Below the pieces are notes generated by a model, which did not search any database, had not been told where the DNA came from, and saw nothing but the letters and a program-made list of their open reading frames with translations. Source: Planctomycetota bacterium (GTDB lineage: Bacteria > Planctomycetota > J058 > JARGOJ01). From it: a stretch of DNA of 5,995 nucleotides. Position 1 is the stretch's first letter; each line of letters starts with the position of its first letter. Made by a program: the position numbers and the translations under genes. Below are positions 1-4,221 of the stretch, in pieces. The stretch spans positions 1-5,995 of the forward strand of contig JARGOJ010000589.1 of NCBI GenBank assembly GCA_029210225.1, given 5' to 3'.

Positions 1-1
1 C

Positions 2-1102
2 TTAGACGACTGCGTGGATGCCTACGAGCGATCCATTGAGATTGGCGCGGACCTTAAAGATTTAGTGGGTTACGGGCAACTCGGTGTCGCAAAGGCTTGG
101 GAGGCGATGGGGAACTTTTCCACCGCAATAAAATGTGCGGAAGCGTCCGTCCTTTGTTTTGAAGCTCTCCAAAACAACAGCCTGCAAGCCAACGCCAAGC
201 TTGAGTGCGCATACTTCTCTGCGGTCCTCGGACGATTCGACAGAGCCGTTGAATTCTTAGGCGAAAGTCGACAGCTCGATCCGTCTGTCAGTGAGCGCGG
301 CCGGTATTCTCAAGTTGAGGGTTTGATCTCGCTTGGCCAAGACAGAGAAATGCGGGCTTTAGAGAAACTCCGCCTCGCCTATCTGCGCTTTCAAACAGAA
401 GAGAACACCGACGAATCAGCCAGGATGCTGCTTGAGATAGGTCACTTCCTCAACTTAGAAAACAACTCCCGCGAACGGCAATGGTTCTTCAACAGTCTCG
501 ACATCGTCGGAGAACTTGGCCCTGAGCTTACGCCCCGCATCGATGTGCTTCGATCTCGCATCGGCAAAGACGGCGAAATGCTCCAGAACTTGTTTTCTGA
601 GGCCGCAAACAGCGAGTGGACGCTCTTCAAAATTGAAGCCGCCGAAGCCATTGCTGCTTGGGCCCTCGACACAAGTCGCCCGACGCTCATTACTCGCGGC
701 GTTGCAACCGCTCTCCGCACCCTCGCCGAACTGATCAATCGACTCGATAACGACGATCATGGCACTTTTAGCGACACCCCCCTCCTCCATAGAATCGTCT
801 CTATGGCTGAATCGGTGCGGGATAAACTTCATGAACAAGGCAACATCGGCGTGACAGACAGTGACGCGACCGCGAAGATCTCTCCGGCTTTTGTGATTGA
901 AGGTCTTCTTGCCGCCGTTGGATATAAGCCTTCAAGCTCTTCAGCGCCGAAAAAGGTTGAAGAAGAGCCAGCTAGCGACGATGATTCAGCGGAAGATATC
1001 CGCGCCGAAGAAGACTTGATCTCCACTAAAAATGAAAACGTCGCTGCGAAACCCGAGGAGAGCCCAGGCACCCAGGCGAGCGAAACGACGGATTCAGAGT
1101 AA
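2..1102 (+). CDS. TPR-repeat protein with acidic C-terminal tail, 5'-truncated by the window edge
   Basis: The frame is open from base 2 to the TAA at 1100-1102. A GTG at 14 could be read as a start, but the residues before and after it (LDDCVDAYERSIEIG) look like the second helix of a TPR, so the true start is probably upstream and the gene is partial. Counting from the GTG, about four TPR-like helical hairpins can be seen near residues 18-56, 57-90, 97-130 and 133-168, with patterns such as 'AMGNFSTAIKCAEASV' and 'AVLGRFDRAVEFL'. A further alpha-helical region runs to about 303. The last ~55 residues are a low-complexity tail rich in Ser, Glu, Asp and Pro, probably disordered. There is no membrane segment and no enzymatic motif in the visible part. 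TPRs are protein-binding scaffolds, and kinase-linked TPR proteins are common in PVC and myxobacterial genomes. The kinase-like gene follows 65 bases downstream on the same strand, so co-transcription is likely. The specific partner is unknown. The missing N-terminus could carry another domain. Confidence 0.85.
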   Translation, partial: LDDCVDAYERSIEIGADLKDLVGYGQLGVAKAWEAMGNFSTAIKCAEASVLCFEALQNNSLQANAKLECAYFSAVLGRFDRAVEFLGESRQLDPSVSERGRYSQVEGLISLGQDREMRALEKLRLAYLRFQTEENTDESARMLLEIGHFLNLENNSRERQWFFNSLDIVGELGPELTPRIDVLRSRIGKDGEMLQNLFSEAANSEWTLFKIEAAEAIAAWALDTSRPTLITRGVATALRTLAELINRLDNDDHGTFSDTPLLHRIVSMAESVRDKLHEQGNIGVTDSDATAKISPAFVIEGLLAAVGYKPSSSSAPKKVEEEPASDDDSAEDIRAEEDLISTKNENVAAKPEESPGTQASETTDSE

Positions 1103-1167
1103 GAGACTTATTTCCTTGGCTCTAAAGCGAGCGCATGCAGGAATCTGACTCCAAAAGAGGGTAGCCC
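1103..1167. other. Short intergenic gap between the TPR gene and the kinase-like gene
   Basis: This 65-base spacer has no clear terminator hairpin and no convincing -35/-10 pair, which fits read-through from the TPR gene. It contains an ATG at 1135 in the same frame as the kinase-like gene, but that frame reaches TAG at 1162-1164 after nine codons. The spacer ends with the ribosome binding site of the next gene. Confidence 0.6.
1156..1161 (+). promoter_or_regulatory. Ribosome binding site AGAGGG for the GTG start at 1168
   Basis: AGAGGG lies 6 bases upstream of the GTG at 1168-1170, a good Shine-Dalgarno match and spacing. An in-frame TAG at 1162-1164 rules out any start further upstream, so this site decides the start of the kinase-like gene. 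Confidence 0.65.
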
Positions 1168-2067
1168 GTGTCGTCGGACTCCGATTCAAAACCGACGGAA
1201 AGTGACGAGACTCTCAGCTCGGCTTCCTCCGCCATCCAAGATTCAAATCCCCTGGATGCCAGCTCAGATATCGTTAGCGCAGACCTGACCCAAGATCGGG
1301 CTGTTGCCGATACGGACTTTGATCAACTCTTTGAATTGCCTCTCGATCATCCAGAGATCGCGGGTGTTTCTGTGCTTAGCACGGAGGGCCGCAATCCTGG
1401 CAGCGGCGGGGTTGTTTTCCCAGCGTGGCGCTCGGGACAAGGGCGAGTCCAGGTCTTGGTCTCGCGGTGGTCACTCCCAACAGATCTGCGAGTTCAGGTG
1501 GCGCGGTGGTTTGAAGGCCTCAAAGAATGCGACCACAACTGCTTGACCCCTGTGATTTTATCCAGCGTTGAAGCGGACGCTGCTTGGTGCGTTGTTGCCG
1601 ACTCCGGTGGCATCCCACTCTCAAAGGTCCTGGCGCGTCACGGCATTCCTCGCTTTCTTTGGAGCGCCGCCGTCATGAGCCAAGTGGCCTCAGCGATCGC
1701 GCAACTTCACGCGAAGAGCGTTCTCCACCTAGACATCCGCCCCGAGATTATCCATGTCGATCCAGTCAGCGGAAACCCAAAGTTTGCGAGTTATGGCTTC
1801 TTTCAACCCAGAGGCGCCTTGCTCCGATCTGTGGTCAGAGCCGAGTCGAACCTCCTCGCTGCCGCGAGCATGTTGGCTCCAGAGCTTGTCGAGATATTTA
1901 TGCCTTCGGCGCGACGCTCTATACCCTCTTATCTGGAACGACTCCTTTTACTGGAGGCACCACGGCGACCATTTTGCGAAAGGTCGCGAGGGAAGACCCG
2001 ACTCCCATACGACGTATCCAGTCTGATATACCTGAGGAGCTTGAGGCGCTCTGTGTTGCGTGTTTGA
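1168..2067 (+). CDS. 5' part of a frameshifted tandem pseudokinase gene (first kinase-like domain)
   Basis: GTG start with AGAGGG SD; the frame runs 299 codons to TGA at 2065-2067. Residues 1-50 are a disordered Ser/Asp/Thr-rich leader. From about residue 62 a Hanks-type kinase fold can be followed: a Gly-containing loop (STEGRNPGSGG), a beta-3 strand 'VQVLVSRW' where the VAIK lysine is absent, helix E 'VASAIAQLHAKSV', catalytic loop 'HLDIRPEII' at 1726-1752 (HRD changed to HLD, metal-binding Asn replaced by Ile), 'KFASYGF' in place of the DFG region (Asp lost), then 'MLAPE' ending at 1884. After that this frame gives 58 residues unrelated to kinases, while the expected continuation (DIYAFGATLYTLLSG) appears in the frame one base back from 1893. 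The 299-residue product would thus lack most of the C-lobe. Loss of Lys, Asn and the DFG Asp makes catalysis unlikely, so I call it a pseudokinase domain. I infer that this ORF and the next are halves of one ancestral gene (1168-3125). Confidence 0.8.
   Translation: MSSDSDSKPTESDETLSSASSAIQDSNPLDASSDIVSADLTQDRAVADTDFDQLFELPLDHPEIAGVSVLSTEGRNPGSGGVVFPAWRSGQGRVQVLVSRWSLPTDLRVQVARWFEGLKECDHNCLTPVILSSVEADAAWCVVADSGGIPLSKVLARHGIPRFLWSAAVMSQVASAIAQLHAKSVLHLDIRPEIIHVDPVSGNPKFASYGFFQPRGALLRSVVRAESNLLAAASMLAPELVEIFMPSARRSIPSYLERLLLLEAPRRPFCERSRGKTRLPYDVSSLIYLRSLRRSVLRV
1885..1893 (+). other. Frameshift junction with apparent internal deletion in the first kinase-like domain
   Basis: The APE motif ends at 1884 in one frame, and the helix-F aspartate of 'DIYAFG' begins at 1893 in another. 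Only 8 bases separate them. In the second kinase-like domain of the same gene 13 residues (39 bases) lie between the same landmarks, and 11-13 is usual in the family. A loss of about 25-31 bases, of a size equal to 1 modulo 3, would explain both the missing residues and the frame change. No slippery heptamer is present, so programmed frameshifting is not supported. A natural deletion and a sequencing or assembly error both remain possible. Confidence 0.75.
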
Positions 2068-3125
2068 AGAAGAATCCTCGTGAACGACCAGCGAGCATGG
2101 AGCACGTCGCTCAGGCGCTGCTAAAGTTCGCTGGCCATGAGATGCCCGGTCCGGTTTCAGGAACTCGGGTCATTCAAGTTATCGGTGAGTACCGCGTTGC
2201 TCGTGTCCGTGAACGACGCGGGGCCACAGTGCTCTACGAGGTGATCTCGACGCAAAATCAAACGCCGTTGATTCTTGAGCTTGGGCCGGTTCGTAGCGAC
2301 GATACAGAGTCGACCCTACAACGTCAGCGTGAGCTTGTTCAACGCATCGAAGATCATCCGAATGTCCTGAAGATCCATGAGATCGGTATTCATGAGGGAC
2401 GTCGCTACACGGTGACCGACTTTGTCGAAGCGCGGACTTTGGAAGACCTCTTGGCGGAAGGTCCCTTGCCCGTTCGGCGAGCGGCTGAGATTGCTCGGGA
2501 TGTCGCACGGGCCCTGTCTTTCTGTCACACCTATGGGGTTGTTCATAGAGGCGCACGACCCGACTTGATTCTAATCGATGACACGACGGGAAAGGCATTG
2601 CTGACGAGCGTTGGTCGCGCTCCCGAGGTCGCAGAAGAAGGAGGCGGACCGACGGCGCTTGTTTCTCGAGGCCTGTTGTTTTCAACCTTGTTCTACTTTG
2701 CTCCAGAGCAAGTGAACGACGCGATAGGCACCATTGATGGGCAGACCGACACCTATGTTTTAGGGGTGACTCTATACGAGTTACTGACTGGCCGACGACC
2801 CTTCACAGGGAATGGTCCACGTGCGCTCTTAGCGGCCGTGATGACTGGGGAGCCGCGGTCTCCCGCTTCGCTTAATCACCAGGTTGATGCAGATATGGCG
2901 GCCATTTGCTTGAAGGCTATCTCTGTCGAGAAACACAAGCGCTACCTCACCGCGAAGGAATTTGAGAGCGACCTGATTCGGTGGTTGGATGGCCAGCCTG
3001 TGAAGGCGCGATCGCGAAACGCCTTCTTCGCCTTGGCGCGCCGAATGAATCGACGAGCGCGGATTGGAGTTAAGCGGTTGATCAAATTGCTCGCCCGGGG
3101 ATTGACCGGCGGTAAGCGGGCCTGA
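1893..3125 (+). CDS. 3' part of the frameshifted tandem pseudokinase gene (end of domain 1 plus complete second kinase-like domain)
   Basis: From 1893 this frame encodes the rest of the first C-lobe: 'DIYAFGATLYTLLSGTTPF' and 'LCVACLKKNPRERPASMEHV', the latter with the conserved helix-I Arg. A second kinase fold starts near 2187 ('EYRVARVRERRGATVLYEV'). Its glycine loop keeps only one Gly, and the VAIK lysine is replaced by Glu (PLILELG). The catalytic loop at 2544-2552 reads HRG, so the catalytic Asp is lost. The following 'ARPDLI' has Leu for Asn, and SVG at 2607-2615 replaces DFG. The scaffold landmarks are intact: 'FAPEQ', 'DTYVLGVTLYELLTGRRPF', 'ICLKAISVEKHKRYLTAKEFE'. The tail 'DLIRWLDGQPVKAR' is typical of PVC-type kinases, then a basic end without a membrane helix. 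So this is a second pseudokinase. If the frameshift is real, translation would need an internal start; ATGs at 2097 and 2142 are in frame, but neither has a strong SD. Ends at TGA 3123-3125, 10 bases from the converging gene's stop. Confidence 0.78.
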   Translation, partial: DIYAFGATLYTLLSGTTPFTGGTTATILRKVAREDPTPIRRIQSDIPEELEALCVACLKKNPRERPASMEHVAQALLKFAGHEMPGPVSGTRVIQVIGEYRVARVRERRGATVLYEVISTQNQTPLILELGPVRSDDTESTLQRQRELVQRIEDHPNVLKIHEIGIHEGRRYTVTDFVEARTLEDLLAEGPLPVRRAAEIARDVARALSFCHTYGVVHRGARPDLILIDDTTGKALLTSVGRAPEVAEEGGGPTALVSRGLLFSTLFYFAPEQVNDAIGTIDGQTDTYVLGVTLYELLTGRRPFTGNGPRALLAAVMTGEPRSPASLNHQVDADMAAICLKAISVEKHKRYLTAKEFESDLIRWLDGQPVKARSRNAFFALARRMNRRARIGVKRLIKLLARGLTGGKRA

Positions 3126-3135
3126 TCCTCGTAAG

Positions 3136-4221
3136 CTAGCGCTTAAAAGAGAAAACCGATCCACCCTCCGTGATGACAACGACTTTGTTGCTTTCCAAGA
3201 GGAATGGCGCCGCGCTGACCTTCAGAGCTTTGTTTCCCTCCCGGAGGGCAAAGGTCCATAGCAGTTGGCTACTCTGCGAATCAATGGCTCTTAGAATTCC
3301 GTCTCCTCCACAAACGTAGATGGCGCCTTCAGTTCCCCAAACGGGCGCGGTCACAGGGCTTTGGGTCTGGGGAGCCCAGTTGGGCGCGAGGGTTCCGGTC
3401 TTTTGTAATAGGCAGATCAGGCGGCGTCCCGTTGAGAAGTAAATTCGATCTTCGGCAAAGACGAGCTTCTCTCTGATTGCATCGCCAGCCTCAAAGCTCC
3501 AGGCTGACTTGAGTGTGCCGTCTGCGAGGAGTTCGTGGGCTTGAAGGCGACCTGAGGCGTTCGCGAAGAATAGCCATTTGTCATGTAGGACAGGCCCAAC
3601 CGCCGGGTCGTCACCGAGGTCAACATAGAACTTGAGGCTTGGTTTTGCTGTTGTCCAGTCGATGACGTGGAGTCTGTTGTCTTTGGAGAGAGCGTAGCAG
3701 AGGTTATCGCGAACAAAGGGTTTGCCGACAATGGCTCCTCCTGTTTGATAGACAAGATTCTTGCGAAGCTCATTTTGGATGGGCTCACCGGTATCTTGGT
3801 CGAGGGCGATAACACGACCATCGAGGGTGCCAACGATGACGGCTTTATAACTTTGAGATTTGAGTTTGATGTCACAAAGGACCGGCTCACTGGTGCACGG
3901 TGACTTGGTGTCGTATCGCCAGAGCTTCGAGCCATCATCCGGATCGATGGCACAAACAGTGAAGTAGACCTGTTGATTGTTCTGGCTGGGAAGTTTCTCT
4001 GTGACTCCAGCTCCCGAGCAAAAGAGGGCGCGTTTTGTGACCGCTGGGTTCGCGACGGCGTCACCGAAGCGGCTGACGATCGGAGCGAGCTGCCAAACTT
4101 GTTGGATCTCGTTTTTGCTCTGTTTCCCGTTTAACTTGAAAGCACGAAGGAGCCCTTCTCGGCTGACGACGAAAATTCGGTTCTTCTCACGATCGCTGTC
4201 GAGGACAGGAGTAAGTTCGAT
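3136..4221 (-). other. PQQ-like beta-propeller region
   Basis: Residues 572-932 contain repeated strands of the type hydrophobic-x-hydrophobic-Gly/Ser-x-x-Gly-x-hydrophobic-x-Ala-hydrophobic-Asp, for example near 586-600, 655-675, 697-714, 745-760, 787-802, 830-845, 871-894 and 917-932. The Asp-x-x-(T/D)G-x-x-x-W signature is clearest at 664-672. There are seven cysteines in this region; C680 and C687 are close enough to pair if it is exported. Confidence 0.75.

Noticed and set aside
1584..1892. Upstream extension of the second pseudokinase frame to a TTG at 1584
   Set aside because: The residues it would add (Arg/Ser/Pro-rich) have no kinase similarity and overlap the convincing first-domain frame. 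The extension is a shadow, and the real coding part of this frame begins around 1893.
1885..1905. Programmed -1 ribosomal frameshifting to join the two kinase fragments
   Set aside because: No slippery X-XXY-YYZ heptamer is present in the needed phase, and joining the frames would still leave about 10 residues missing between APE and helix F.
2179..2685. 168-codon minus-strand open frame under the second pseudokinase domain
   Set aside because: It is Arg/Ser/Pro-rich with no recognisable motif and lies fully opposite clear kinase-fold coding sequence.
3132..3145. Small inverted repeat TAAGC-TAGC-GCTTA in the gap between the convergent stops, a possible bidirectional terminator
   Set aside because: The stem is only 5 base pairs, mostly weak, with no T-run on either strand after it, and it overlaps the stop codon of the minus-strand gene. 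It is too weak to call.
3136..4221. Possible PQQ-dependent dehydrogenase
   Set aside because: Only the propeller repeats are present. The region is shorter than a quinoprotein dehydrogenase, is fused to PEGA and coiled-coil parts, and shows no dehydrogenase-type catalytic or cofactor-binding pattern that I can identify.
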